64,000 nucleotides of DNA from Bacteroidales bacterium Phil12 (GCA_002633275.1 NWBO01000149.1:62001-126000), one strand, 5' to 3'. Counted from the first letter of the stretch, positions 27,201 through 36,075 are shown. The notes: generated from the sequence alone by a model not told the origin. Numbers and translations are program-made.

Positions 27201-27208
27201 CAAAGATA
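27201..27208 (-). promoter_or_regulatory. -7 promoter element for the TonB-dependent receptor
   Basis: The minus strand reads TATCTTTG, predicting transcription start near 27194. This decides in favour of the downstream TTG start at 27164. No clear -33 element was seen. Confidence 0.45.
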
Positions 27209-27313
27209 CGTAAATTATTTACTTCAACAAAGATATTTTTCATGAAATTGCAGCAATCACACCATTCCAATCAATTTTCTATTCAATTATAAACAGAACA
27301 AGTGTAAAGAATT

Positions 27314-27439
27314 TCGTAGTGTTAATGACTATTTTATTAGTTACACTGATTATTTTACTGATTACAGTGATTATTTTTGTAGTTGTAGTGATTATTTTTG
27401 TGATTAAATTGGTTATTCGAGCTATTACGCTATTTATTT
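27314..27439. repeat. 21-nt phased palindromic repeat array, 6 units (longest)
   Basis: Six consecutive units start at 27314, 27335, 27356, 27377, 27398 and 27419 with no phase loss over 126 bp. The first four are clear (for example TTAGT-TACACTG-ATTAT) and the last two are degenerate. The array lies in the 401-bp spacer between the receptor and sdhB, beyond the sdhB terminator. Confidence 0.75.
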
Positions 27440-27522
27440 TTGCAGCCATTGAAATACACATACGGACAACCGATAAGCGTTTTTATTCTGCTGTATTCTC
27501 TTTGCCGTCGTCCATAAAAGAT

Positions 27523-27554
27523 AATAAGGTGTGCAATAAAATGCACACCTTATT
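27523..27554 (-). terminator. Terminator of the sdhCAB operon
   Basis: A perfect 13-bp stem (27523-27535 with 27542-27554, arms AATAAGGTGTGCA) and 6-nt loop lies about 50 bp past the sdhB stop. On the minus strand it is followed by ATCTTTTATG. Confidence 0.85.
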
Positions 27555-27605
27555 AATCATAATAATAATTAAATCAATGAAAAATATGAAAAAATTTACA
27601 ATCTT

Positions 27606-28361
27606 CTATTTTTCTTCCGAACAAACTTTGGCACATATAAATTCACGATTCATACGAGCGATGTTCGTTCTCTTTAATTGTTTAGGACATTCTGCTTCAC
27701 AAGCAAAAGTATTTGTACATGAACCAAATCCTAATTCGTCCATCTTCTTAACCATACGTTTTACTCTGATAGCAGCCTCAGTCTTACCTTGCGGTAACAA
27801 AGCTAACTGAGAAACTTTACCGCTGACAAACAACATCGCAGAAGCATTCTTACATGCAGCAACACAAGCACCACAACCAATACAAGAAGCCGAATCCATT
27901 GCCTCGTCAGCCTTATGTTTTGGAATAGGTATCGCATTTGCATCCGGAACTCCACCTGTTGTTGCAGAAGTGTAACCACCAGCTTGAATGATTTTATCAA
28001 ACGCACTTCTATCTACCACCAAGTCTTTGATAACAGGGAAAGGTTTTGCACGCCATGGCTCTATCGTTATGGTATCTCCATCGTGAAAACGACGCATATG
28101 TAACTGACAAGTTGTAACACCTTCGTCAGGTCCGTGAGGACGACCATTGATGTACAAGCCACACATACCGCAAATACCCTCTCGACAATCGTTGTCAAAA
28201 CAAACAGGATGTGCGATATTATCGTTTATTAACTGCTCGTTCAGAATATCTAACATCTCCAAGAAAGAGCATTCCGGAGAAATATCTGTTAATTTATAGG
28301 TTTCAAAATGACCCTTTGCTTTGGCATTCTCCTGACGCCATATTTTCAATGTAAGATCCAT
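27606..28361 (-). CDS. sdhB: Succinate dehydrogenase/fumarate reductase iron-sulfur subunit
   Basis: Electron-transfer subunit linking the flavoprotein to the membrane cytochrome. The 251-residue protein carries ligands for three clusters. The [2Fe-2S] set is Cys59, 64, 67 and 85 ([10 protein letters not shown]). The ferredoxin-like set is Cys160, 163, 166 and 170 ([11 protein letters not shown]), with Cys215, 221 and 225 ([11 protein letters not shown]) completing the other clusters. It ends the sdhC-sdhA-sdhB operon, 5 bp after sdhA, and is followed by a strong terminator. Whether the complex runs as succinate dehydrogenase or fumarate reductase cannot be told from sequence; fumarate reduction is usual in anaerobic Bacteroidales. 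Confidence 0.96.
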   Translation of the reverse strand: MDLTLKIWRQENAKAKGHFETYKLTDISPECSFLEMLDILNEQLINDNIAHPVCFDNDCREGICGMCGLYINGRPHGPDEGVTTCQLHMRRFHDGDTITIEPWRAKPFPVIKDLVVDRSAFDKIIQAGGYTSATTGGVPDANAIPIPKHKADEAMDSASCIGCGACVAACKNASAMLFVSGKVSQLALLPQGKTEAAIRVKRMVKKMDELGFGSCTNTFACEAECPKQLKRTNIARMNREFICAKVCSEEK

Positions 28362-28366
28362 AACTA

Positions 28367-30301
28367 TTATTTGTAATTTCTTGTTTGTACCTTTATAAAC
28401 TCATAATTCAAATCCTCTTTATGCATCTGCGGTTCAGCACCTTCTTTGTACTCCCACGCACCAACAAACATAAAGTTCTCATCATCACGTTTTGCTTCGC
28501 CTTCTTCTGTCTGATGTTCCTCACGGAAATGTCCTCCGCAAGACTCTTCTCTTTGCAAAGCGTCTCTTGCGATAAGTGAAGCCAATTCCAAATGGTCTGC
28601 CAAACGTAATGCTTTTTCCAATTCAGGATTTAAGCAATCTTCACTCTCATCAACTCTAACGTCAGACCAAAATCTCTGTTTTACGTTCTCAATCAAAGGC
28701 AACGCTTTCTGTAATCCTTCCTTGGTTCTGCCCATTCCGACATATTCCCACATAACGTGACCAAGTTCCTTTTGAAGTGTATCGACTGTTGTCTTACCTT
28801 TTATTGAAAGTATCTTAGCTATACGTTCTTTTACCTCATCTTCTGCTTTGTCAAACTCCTGATGAGTTGTAGGTATTGGCTGATTGTAAATTTCGGCAGC
28901 AAGATAATTTTGTACTGTATAAGGAAGAACAAAGTATCCGTCAGCCAAACCTTGCATCAACGCACTTGCACCCAAACGGTTTGCACCATGGTCAGAGAAA
29001 TTACATTCGCCGGCAGCAAACAATCCCGGAATAGTTGTCTGTAATTCGTAATCAACCCAAAGACCTCCCATAGTGTAATGGACAGCAGGGTAAATCTTCA
29101 TAGGTGTTTCGTATGGATTTTCGTCCTCAATCTTCTGATACATCTGGAACAAGTTACCGTAACGTTCTGCAACCTTATCTTTTCCCAAACGATTGATAGC
29201 CGAAGAGAAATCCAAGAACACAGCCTTACCAGTACCTACGCCATAACCTGCATCACATCTTTCCTTAGCAGCACGTGAAGCAATATCACGAGGAACCAAG
29301 TTGCCGAAAGCAGGATAACGTCTTTCCAAATAGTAATCTCTATCCTCCTCAGGTATATCGTTAGCAGTTTTCTTTCCTTCACGGATAGCCTGTGCATCTT
29401 CAAGTTTCTTAGGAACCCAAATACGACCATCATTACGCAAAGACTCACTCATAAGAGTCAATTTACTTTGATAATCGCCATGAACAGGGATACAGGTAGG
29501 ATGAATTTGAACATAGCAAGGATTTGCAAAGTATGCACCCTTCTTATAACACTGAACAGCAGCAGAACCATTGGAACCCATAGCGTTGGTAGATAAGTAA
29601 TATACATTACCATAACCACCCGTAGCCAATACTACGCAATGACCGAACCATCTTTCCAATTTGCCTGTTACCAAATCTCTTGTAATTATACCTCTTGCTT
29701 TACCGTCAATAACAACAAGATTTTCCATTTCTCTTCTTGTATATAACTTAACGGTACCTTCTTTTATCTGTTTTGAAAGAGCAGAATATGCACCCAATAA
29801 TAATTGTTGGCCTGTCTGACCCTTAGCATAGAATGTACGAGATACTTGCGCACCACCGAAACTTCTATTTGCCAAATATCCTGAATAATCTCTTGCAAAA
29901 GGAACACCTTGTGCTACGCACTGGTCAATAATATTGTTTGAAACCTCAGCCAAACGATAAACATTTGCTTCTCTTGCACGATAGTCGCCACCTTTGATTG
30001 TATCGTAAAACAATCTTCCTATTGAGTCGCCGTCATTAGGATAATTCTTTGCTGCATTGATACCACCTTGTGCTGCAATAGAGTGAGCACGACGAGGTGA
30101 ATCCTGAATACAAAATACTTTCACATTGAAACCCAATGCACCCAAAGATGCAGCAGCAGATGCACCTGCCAAACCTGTTCCAACCACGATAACGTCCAAT
30201 TTACGTTTGTTCGCAGGATTTACAAGTTTTTGACTTGCTTTATAATTTGTCCATTTTTCCGAAAGCGATCCTTGCGGAATTTTGGAATTTAACGTTGCCA
30301 T
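28367..30301 (-). CDS. sdhA: Succinate dehydrogenase/fumarate reductase flavoprotein subunit
   Basis: Catalytic subunit with covalently bound FAD that interconverts succinate and fumarate. It has 644 residues. The dinucleotide-binding motif [18 protein letters not shown] is near residue 40. The FAD-attachment region [14 protein letters not shown] is near residue 92. The active-site segments [15 protein letters not shown] and [18 protein letters not shown]-like (here [11 protein letters not shown]) follow. Length fits the non-classical type-B enzyme of Bacteroidota and epsilonproteobacteria. It lies between sdhC (51 bp upstream) and sdhB (5 bp downstream). Confidence 0.97.
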   Translation of the reverse strand: MATLNSKIPQGSLSEKWTNYKASQKLVNPANKRKLDVIVVGTGLAGASAAASLGALGFNVKVFCIQDSPRRAHSIAAQGGINAAKNYPNDGDSIGRLFYDTIKGGDYRAREANVYRLAEVSNNIIDQCVAQGVPFARDYSGYLANRSFGGAQVSRTFYAKGQTGQQLLLGAYSALSKQIKEGTVKLYTRREMENLVVIDGKARGIITRDLVTGKLERWFGHCVVLATGGYGNVYYLSTNAMGSNGSAAVQCYKKGAYFANPCYVQIHPTCIPVHGDYQSKLTLMSESLRNDGRIWVPKKLEDAQAIREGKKTANDIPEEDRDYYLERRYPAFGNLVPRDIASRAAKERCDAGYGVGTGKAVFLDFSSAINRLGKDKVAERYGNLFQMYQKIEDENPYETPMKIYPAVHYTMGGLWVDYELQTTIPGLFAAGECNFSDHGANRLGASALMQGLADGYFVLPYTVQNYLAAEIYNQPIPTTHQEFDKAEDEVKERIAKILSIKGKTTVDTLQKELGHVMWEYVGMGRTKEGLQKALPLIENVKQRFWSDVRVDESEDCLNPELEKALRLADHLELASLIARDALQREESCGGHFREEHQTEEGEAKRDDENFMFVGAWEYKEGAEPQMHKEDLNYEFIKVQTRNYK

Positions 30302-30352
30302 ATCTATATATTATTTTATTCTTAATTAAACTAAAAACCTATCTGCAAAGCA

Positions 30353-31219
30353 CTAAAACAATATCACTTGAATAGGAACTATTGCAAAACCTAATGGAAT
30401 AACTATTGCGTATATTATTGCCAAATAACTTATGGCTTTTGAATATTTCTCATTCATTAATCCGTATGTTTGGAACACAGATACAACGCCATGCAATAAA
30501 TGTATTGCCAAAATAACGAATGACAACAAATAAATTATCACATACAACGGATTGTGGAATAAGTCTCTTGCCATATTATAGAAGTCCGGCTCATAATCAT
30601 ATTCTTCTACATTTTCTCCGAAATAAGTCTGCAAATCTTGTTTTGATAAATTAACATAATATTTGCCATCGCTTGCAAGTTTTTCTCCCGCAGCCATAAT
30701 TGACATATATTCTTTTTGCAATTTCTGCATATCTGCTTCTTTCATTTGTCCTTGTTGGATAGCCATTGCTTTGGCAGAAAATGCTTTTTGAACCTTTTCA
30801 ACTTTTACGACATACTTACCTTCAACAAGACCTGTTTTTGCAAAATAAAAGTTGATAAAGTGCAAAATAAGGAATACGAAGATAAGACCTCCGGTAATAA
30901 TCATCCATTTGCTACCTTGATGAGTCTTGGATTTTTGACTAACGGCATATCTTACAGGACGAGCAGCTCTGTTTTCCAACCACAGAATAAATGTCAATAC
31001 TATATGGAAAACAACACAAAGCAAAAGTACTATTTCAAAACACTTTACAATGTAATTCGTTCCCATAAAATGGCATACGTTTCTGTACCATTCGCCGCCA
31101 TCATCTCGCAAGATACATAGGTTCATACCCATGTGAAACGGAAGAAATATCAACAGGAACGCCGCTAACGCACCCACCGCCAATTTCTTCGTAATTGATG
31201 CTAATTTAATTAATTTCAT
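30353..31219 (-). CDS. sdhC: Succinate dehydrogenase/fumarate reductase cytochrome b subunit, with large insertion
   Basis: Membrane anchor of the complex, expected to bind two haems and the quinone. Five helices are visible, with haem-ligand-type His at positions 29, 72, 120 and 240. The protein has 288 residues; from memory, Bacteroides homologues are nearer 230. The extra length lies at residues 130-210 between helices three and four. It is a charged segment rich in Lys, Glu, Gln and Met (EKVQKAFSAK, QQGQMKEADMQKLQKEY) that looks helical or coiled-coil. It heads the sdhCAB operon and has a -7 box 80 bp upstream. Confidence 0.92.
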   Translation of the reverse strand: MKLIKLASITKKLAVGALAAFLLIFLPFHMGMNLCILRDDGGEWYRNVCHFMGTNYIVKCFEIVLLLCVVFHIVLTFILWLENRAARPVRYAVSQKSKTHQGSKWMIITGGLIFVFLILHFINFYFAKTGLVEGKYVVKVEKVQKAFSAKAMAIQQGQMKEADMQKLQKEYMSIMAAGEKLASDGKYYVNLSKQDLQTYFGENVEEYDYEPDFYNMARDLFHNPLYVIIYLLSFVILAIHLLHGVVSVFQTYGLMNEKYSKAISYLAIIYAIVIPLGFAIVPIQVILF

Positions 31220-31298
31220 GTCCTTTTAATTATTAAATTTATTATTTCTATTACTTAATTGACAACAAAATTTACATTATCCACCTTAAAACGAATTG

Positions 31299-31306
31299 CA
31301 AATTTA
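31299..31306 (-). promoter_or_regulatory. -7 promoter element of sdhCAB
   Basis: The minus strand reads TAAATTTG. A partial -33 (TTTCG at 31330-31326) stands at about the right distance. Predicted start is near 31292, giving a leader of about 73 nt. Confidence 0.5.
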
Positions 31307-31370
31307 CGCATTATTTCGGTTTTACCGAAATTTTTACGAAAATATCTTGCAATAATTTCATTTTTCAGCA

Positions 31371-31454
31371 AAATAATGTGAGTGATTAAAAAATTAATCA
31401 CTCACATTATTTCACTAATCACTCACACTAATTTCGTAATTAAACCATTTATTT
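31371..31454. repeat. 21-nt phased palindromic repeat array, 4 units
   Basis: Units start at 31371, 31392, 31413 and 31434. Cores are ATAAT-GTGAGTG-ATTAA, TTAAT-CACTCAC-ATTAT, CTAAT-CACTCAC-ACTAA and GTAAT-TAAACCA-TTTAT. Units 1 and 2 together form a larger inverted repeat because their 7-nt centres are complementary. The array ends 8 bp from the birA stop codon. Confidence 0.72.
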
Positions 31455-31462
31455 TTCTTACT

Positions 31463-32245
31463 TCAAAAAACAAATTGCAATTCTCTTAATTCGGCTGTAA
31501 TAATTTCGTTGTAGTTAGTTTGAAGTATCAAATGACCGAATGAATTGGTCGTAAGGATTTGAGCGTATATAGGTTTATCGTTATAAATATAGTTTCGCCA
31601 AGAGTTTTTGAACAATAGCAAAGAGAGGTATTCGTCTTGAATGGTTTTTGTTTGGTTATCGTTCAGTTGTTGATAACGAATAAAAATATGTTGCAAAGTA
31701 TCGTTCAAAACTTTTATTAAATCGTTTTGCTTTCCCATCTCCAAGAAAATCGAAGTAGGGTTAGGTGCAAAATGAAATATGGTCTGATTGACATTGATAC
31801 CAATACCGATAAAAGTTTTTGCGATTTGATTTCCGATTATATTGTTTTGAACCAACATTCCGCAAATCTTTTTTTCTTTTACATAAATATCGTTCGGCCA
31901 CTTTATCTTAACATCTTTCAACCCATACTCAACCAATGTATCAACAACAGCCAAAGAAATTATTTGTGTGATAAAAAACTGCTCGCTTACCGAAATAGTT
32001 TGTGGAGTTAAGATCAGCGAAAAACAAATATTCTTTCCCTTTTCACTTTCCCAACTATGAGTGCCTTGACCACGACCCGCGACCTGATTATCGGTATAAA
32101 CAACGGAATATTCGGACAAAGGATTTTTTTTGTCAGCCTCTATTATATACGTTTGTGTGGAATTGGTTTGAGGTAACACGATTATATCAAACTTTTGTTT
32201 GCAATCGTCTTTCATTTTTCTTGTATTGTCTTTTTCTTTACACAT
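31463..32245 (-). CDS. birA: Biotin--[acetyl-CoA-carboxylase] ligase
   Basis: Attaches biotin to carrier-protein lysines. The 260-residue protein begins directly with the catalytic domain: VLPQTNSTQTYI, the biotinyl-AMP-binding loop GRGQGTHSWESEKGKN near residue 75, and IKWPNDIYVKEKKICGMLVQ near residue 118. There is no N-terminal helix-turn-helix, so it should be a pure enzyme and not the bifunctional repressor of E. coli. A later Met (MKDDCKQ) is a possible alternative start. It lies 30 bp after the T9SS cargo gene on the same strand. Confidence 0.92.
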   Translation of the reverse strand: MCKEKDNTRKMKDDCKQKFDIIVLPQTNSTQTYIIEADKKNPLSEYSVVYTDNQVAGRGQGTHSWESEKGKNICFSLILTPQTISVSEQFFITQIISLAVVDTLVEYGLKDVKIKWPNDIYVKEKKICGMLVQNNIIGNQIAKTFIGIGINVNQTIFHFAPNPTSIFLEMGKQNDLIKVLNDTLQHIFIRYQQLNDNQTKTIQDEYLSLLLFKNSWRNYIYNDKPIYAQILTTNSFGHLILQTNYNEIITAELRELQFVF

Positions 32246-32275
32246 CTCTTGTCAAGAAAAGCCGACAAAACTTTT

Positions 32276-34753
32276 TTATTGTTCGTCAGAAGGTAAAACA
32301 GCAAACGTTCCTGTCTTTCTCTGAGGTCTGCCATGTCCGTCCTTATACAAAACAGAATAAACGTACGTACCTTGCTGAACATAACCACCGTCGCCTGCTT
32401 TACCGTCCCACATCTGATTGTGTCCTTCAAATACTTTCGTTCCCCAACGATTGAAAACCATCATCGTCCAATCATCTAAGAATTTTCCGACAGGTCCGAA
32501 CATTGATAGAGTTCCATTATTTGAACCCGGCACAAAAGCATTAGGAATCCAAATAGTAAAGTCTGCACAAACTTGTATGCTATCTCTTGCAGTATCCGGA
32601 CACATCGCTTTGTTATATACGATAAGAGTTACTTCGTAAGTATGACTGTCTTCCGTAGTATCAGTAGCGTAGGTATGATACCCTGTTGCCATATTACTCT
32701 CGGTCATATCGCCAAAATTCCAAAGCCTATCGAAAGGCTCGTCCGATAAATCCGTAAATTTTATCTGTGGGTCTGAATAATAAACTTTCTTAGGATACAA
32801 TTCCAATTGAGCCTTTATGATAGGTTCAACAGAGACCTTAACGGTGTCGGTTGCAATACAGCCTTCGGCGGAAATAGTTGTTACGGAGTATGTGGTAGTA
32901 ACGATAGGTTTTGCTTTCAAGGTCTGAACCTTTGTACCTTCCTCCGCTCCCAAAGTTACATCGCTCGGATAAGCCGACCACATATAAGTTGCCGCTTCCA
33001 AACAAGACAACATAACACTATCGCCCTCGCAAATATAGTCTTTATCGACGGTTGCTTTTGTCGAATTGTCTATAACCTTATAATGTATCGTTGTATCGAA
33101 AAATCTTCCGCAATAATCCTCTATATGAATTGTTACACTTGCAGTATCGTCCAAAGCCGTAATCTCAACAGGGATTTTCACCGAAAATATAGTGTCTTTC
33201 GTCCAAAAGTCATTCGCTAATTTCTCATCATATATTGTTGCATCACCTCGTGTAGCCGTTACATTAGCAAATGAAACTGCGTTTTCAATATTTACTGCTA
33301 TTGAGTCTCTATAAGGCAATTTATCATTGCAAAGAGTAACACCTCCCTCAACCGAACAAGTCAAATCTTTCGGTTCAATCATCAAATAAACCAACGTATC
33401 CAACGGGTCTTCATTGCAATCCGTGGAAATGAAATATAATGTATCTATCGTTCCGCCCGCTTTATTGTCGTTATGATAAAAGTTAAGCAAATATTTTACC
33501 ATACTCTTGCCTTCCGGAATGGAAACTGTGCTTGGAGCCGGTTCTGTTTTGACCGTTTCGTCATCTTCAATACGAAAATATTCATAATCTACTCCCCTAA
33601 CGATACTACTGCCCTTTGAAGGTGTTACATAAAATACTGTTTCGGGTTCATCTTCCCCTGCAACATAATTGGCATGAAGTATCATCGTATCAGCAGAACA
33701 ACCTTTGATAAATACGTATGCTGTATCGCCTGCGGCATTCTTGCTAATAATATATCCCTCTCCGTTATTGGTTTGTGTTACCTGATGTTCTAAGTTAATC
33801 TTCTCTGCCGAGAATGAACCCGCCTCCAAAAATACGGCGCTTTGCAATGATTCATCGTTTATATTGCAAATAGCTATTTGAATATGGTATTTCATACCCG
33901 GTACAGTCTGTATTTCCGCTGTCGTTAAACGTCTTGTATATCCACCCAACTTTGTTGTTTTACAAGACTTATCTCTGTTATCTATAAAATATTGCTGATT
34001 AACTATACCGCAACTTGAAGAAGAATTACCATTATTACAGGTATTAATCATTACAGGAGTACCGTTTGTAAATTCATCTTCTTCGTATGTCCCCGGAATA
34101 ACGGCGACATTAGTCGGATTAGGATAGAATATATTTTCGGTATAAGGATTTAGGTCTTCATCATACGGACCATCGCAATACAAACCGAAAAAGTCATTAT
34201 AACCTGTACATACATATTGAGGGTATTCCTCCGAACCGAAACAATAACGGAAAGACATCTTACATGCTTGTGGTATAACCCAAAAATCCAAAACCGCCAC
34301 ATCTCTAAATGTACCATTGTCAGACGATATTGAATTGTTATATTGATTCAAATCCGAATTACAATATTTCTGATAAGAAAGATATAATGACGGGCTGTTG
34401 GTTGCCGCACCATGTATTGCATTTTGACGTCCTTCATTACCACCCGCTATATTCTTACAAGCGTCTGTTGCCAATATCAAACCTTTTTTAATAGGAATGT
34501 TTTTGCCTGCATAAGACGTATCCTGATTGGTAAAAGTTCCGATTTGATTGTTATTTATCACTGTCTGATTGTTGTAATATATCGGACGGGTTGTATCTAT
34601 CCTTACGCCCTCTCCCAGGAAATATTCTTCCAACACGTCTTTGATATTTTGGTTTGTTATATTCGTTATAACCATTTGAGCCTGCATAGAAATACTTAGC
34701 ATACTCACAACAATAAGGCACAACGTTCCGTAAATTATGTTTGTTTTTTTCAT
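32276..34753 (-). CDS. T9SS type-B cargo with choice-of-anchor-L and PKD domains
   Basis: An 825-residue secreted protein. The signal peptide (residues 1-25, ending SMQAQ) is followed by a choice-of-anchor-L domain recognisable by GLILATDACKNIAGGNEG, LDFWVIPQACKMSFRYCFGSEEYP and NDFFGLYCDG. Next come Ig-like/PKD sandwiches (IKFTDLSDEPFDRLWNFGD near residue 690). The gliding-motility-type C-terminal domain is PNAFVPGSNNGTLSMFGP, MMVFNRWGTKVFEG, MWDGKAGDGG. It should be exported by the type IX system, with adhesion or surface-layer roles typical of this architecture. It is divergent from gldD through overlapping promoters. Confidence 0.9.
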   Translation of the reverse strand: MKKTNIIYGTLCLIVVSMLSISMQAQMVITNITNQNIKDVLEEYFLGEGVRIDTTRPIYYNNQTVINNNQIGTFTNQDTSYAGKNIPIKKGLILATDACKNIAGGNEGRQNAIHGAATNSPSLYLSYQKYCNSDLNQYNNSISSDNGTFRDVAVLDFWVIPQACKMSFRYCFGSEEYPQYVCTGYNDFFGLYCDGPYDEDLNPYTENIFYPNPTNVAVIPGTYEEDEFTNGTPVMINTCNNGNSSSSCGIVNQQYFIDNRDKSCKTTKLGGYTRRLTTAEIQTVPGMKYHIQIAICNINDESLQSAVFLEAGSFSAEKINLEHQVTQTNNGEGYIISKNAAGDTAYVFIKGCSADTMILHANYVAGEDEPETVFYVTPSKGSSIVRGVDYEYFRIEDDETVKTEPAPSTVSIPEGKSMVKYLLNFYHNDNKAGGTIDTLYFISTDCNEDPLDTLVYLMIEPKDLTCSVEGGVTLCNDKLPYRDSIAVNIENAVSFANVTATRGDATIYDEKLANDFWTKDTIFSVKIPVEITALDDTASVTIHIEDYCGRFFDTTIHYKVIDNSTKATVDKDYICEGDSVMLSCLEAATYMWSAYPSDVTLGAEEGTKVQTLKAKPIVTTTYSVTTISAEGCIATDTVKVSVEPIIKAQLELYPKKVYYSDPQIKFTDLSDEPFDRLWNFGDMTESNMATGYHTYATDTTEDSHTYEVTLIVYNKAMCPDTARDSIQVCADFTIWIPNAFVPGSNNGTLSMFGPVGKFLDDWTMMVFNRWGTKVFEGHNQMWDGKAGDGGYVQQGTYVYSVLYKDGHGRPQRKTGTFAVLPSDEQ

Positions 34754-34794
34754 ATCAGTTCCTTTTGTAATTCAGACACTTTTTCAAGCGACAT

Positions 34795-34827
34795 TTTGCA
34801 AAAATCGAATAAAATGTTATACTTTTG
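34795..34827 (+). promoter_or_regulatory. gldD promoter
   Basis: TTTG at 34795-34798, a 21-bp gap, then TACTTTTG at 34820-34827. Predicted start is near 34834, about 31 nt before the gldD ATG. It overlaps the opposite-strand promoter. Confidence 0.7.
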
Positions 34828-34858
34828 CAAAAGTATAAATAATTTATCAAACCACAAA
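34828..34858 (-). promoter_or_regulatory. Promoter of the choice-of-anchor-L T9SS gene
   Basis: On the minus strand TTTG (34858-34855), a 19-bp gap, then TACTTTTG (34835-34828). Predicted start is near 34821, giving a leader of about 68 nt. The two -7 boxes abut as the 20-bp palindrome at 34818-34837. Confidence 0.68.
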
Positions 34859-34864
34859 ACATTA

Positions 34865-35458
34865 ATGAAAAGATTTTTCAAAGCAATAACATATCTGTTT
34901 ATTCCTGTTTGTTTGCTTATTGCCTGCGACAATGCTCCGCAAATGCCTAAGCCTTCAACATATTTGCGTTTGAATGTAGAAAAACCTAATTACGTAAAAT
35001 TTCAAGACAACGACTTCCCTTTTTCCTTTCAATACCCCGATTATGCCACAATTGAGAAGTTAGACTCCAAGAGTAAGGATATAAAATGGTTTAACCTGCG
35101 TTTTGAAAACTATAACTTCGTTGCAAACGTTAGTTTTTTGCCTTTGAAAGACAGCAAATCCTTACGGGCTTCGATTGAGGATTGTTATAATTTTCTAAAA
35201 CGCCATGAAAAACTTTCGGGTGGCATCGTTGAGCAAAGTTATAACAATAATGCAAAAAAGGTTTATGGCAATGTTTTTGATATAAAGGGCAAGGATGTTG
35301 TTTCGCCTTATCAATTTTACCTGACCGACTCCACAAGATACTTTGTTCGTGTTGCTTTGAACAGCAATTTCATTCCGAACAACGACTCTTGCGAAGTTGT
35401 GATAACTCAATTAAAGAAAGATTTGACCAATATGATTAATACTTTTGAGTGGCGATAA
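34865..35458 (+). CDS. gldD: Gliding-motility-associated lipoprotein GldD
   Basis: A 197-residue lipoprotein needed for gliding and type IX secretion in Flavobacterium. The start is set at 34865 (MKRFFKAITYLF) because the in-frame ATG at 34796 lies in the promoter. This gives a signal peptide with lipobox LIAC (Cys20). Family blocks are RLNVEKPNYVKF, FPFSFQYPDYA, the WFNLRFENYNFVANVSF strand pair and the C-terminal FYLTDSTRYFVRVALNS. GldE normally neighbours gldD; the nearest candidate here is the CNNM/CorC protein at 42.8 kb. The 3' side carries a five-unit 21-nt array. Confidence 0.88.
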   Translation: MKRFFKAITYLFIPVCLLIACDNAPQMPKPSTYLRLNVEKPNYVKFQDNDFPFSFQYPDYATIEKLDSKSKDIKWFNLRFENYNFVANVSFLPLKDSKSLRASIEDCYNFLKRHEKLSGGIVEQSYNNNAKKVYGNVFDIKGKDVVSPYQFYLTDSTRYFVRVALNSNFIPNNDSCEVVITQLKKDLTNMINTFEWR

Positions 35459-35487
35459 ATATATTTTTGCAAGGCCTAATATTGCGA

Positions 35488-35592
35488 AATTAGTGTTAAA
35501 CACTAATAAAATAATATTAAACATTAATAAAATAATGTGCGACACTAAATAAATAGTATCACACATTATTTTTTAGTATTAAATACTAATTC
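35488..35592. repeat. 21-nt phased palindromic repeat array, 5 units
   Basis: Units start at 35488, 35509, 35530, 35551 and 35572. Cores are TTAGT-GTTAAAC-ACTAA, ATAAT-ATTAAAC-ATTAA, ATAAT-GTGCGAC-ACTAA, ATAGT-ATCACAC-ATTAT and TTAGT-ATTAAAT-ACTAA. This is the best-preserved array. It fills the convergent spacer between gldD and the DUF5606 gene and ends 7 bp from the latter's stop. Confidence 0.78.
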
Positions 35593-35599
35593 TACAAAA

Positions 35600-36025
35600 T
35601 TACTTATCGCTGTCTTCTTCTTGTGCTTCCTCTTCTTCTTTTTCCAAATCCACAAGATTGTTATCAACAAGGATATTGTACCAAGCAAATAATTTTTTCA
35701 TATCTGATAAATGAACGCGGTCCTTATCATAACTCGGCAAAACTTTTTCCATATATGCTTTCAAAGTATTATCATCGGATTTATGAGAAATACATTTGCC
35801 ACCATTCTCCGTACGATAAATATTTTGAAATACCTCCGTCAATGGAACATCGTCCTCTTCCGTAAAAATACTTATATCCTTCAAAGAAGAAATTCTTTCG
35901 TTTGAAAATGCAGGTATGCGTTTTTTGTCAATCAATGACTCGACCAAAGCACCATTCTTAGTTCTTGAAATCAATTTGTATAAACCCGGTTTGCCGGAAA
36001 TTGATAGAATTGCATTAAGATCCAT
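35600..36025 (-). CDS. DUF5606 protein
   Basis: A 141-residue cytoplasmic protein conserved in Bacteroidota and of unknown function. The N-terminus MDLNAILSISGKPGLYKLISRTKNGALVESL is the family's most recognisable block and looks like a small beta-barrel fold. The last 15 residues are an acidic tail (EKEEEEAQEEDSDK). It stands alone, convergent with gldD, with 21-nt repeat arrays on both sides (35488-35592 and 36076-36138). Confidence 0.85.
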   Translation of the reverse strand: MDLNAILSISGKPGLYKLISRTKNGALVESLIDKKRIPAFSNERISSLKDISIFTEEDDVPLTEVFQNIYRTENGGKCISHKSDDNTLKAYMEKVLPSYDKDRVHLSDMKKLFAWYNILVDNNLVDLEKEEEEAQEEDSDK

Positions 36026-36075
36026 AATTTAAGTTGTTTTTATTTCTTTTAGTAAATATATATTCGTTTTAGATG

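Noticed and set aside
27314-27439. Reading the 21-nt arrays as a CRISPR array
   Set aside because: Conserved arms are only about 5 nt and centres 7 nt, far below CRISPR repeats and spacers, and no cas gene is present.
27319-27810. 163-codon open frame on the plus strand crossing the 21-nt array
   Set aside because: Because 21 is a multiple of three, one frame stays open through the repeats. The translation is a run of Ile/Val/Thr repeats and then antisense sdhB.
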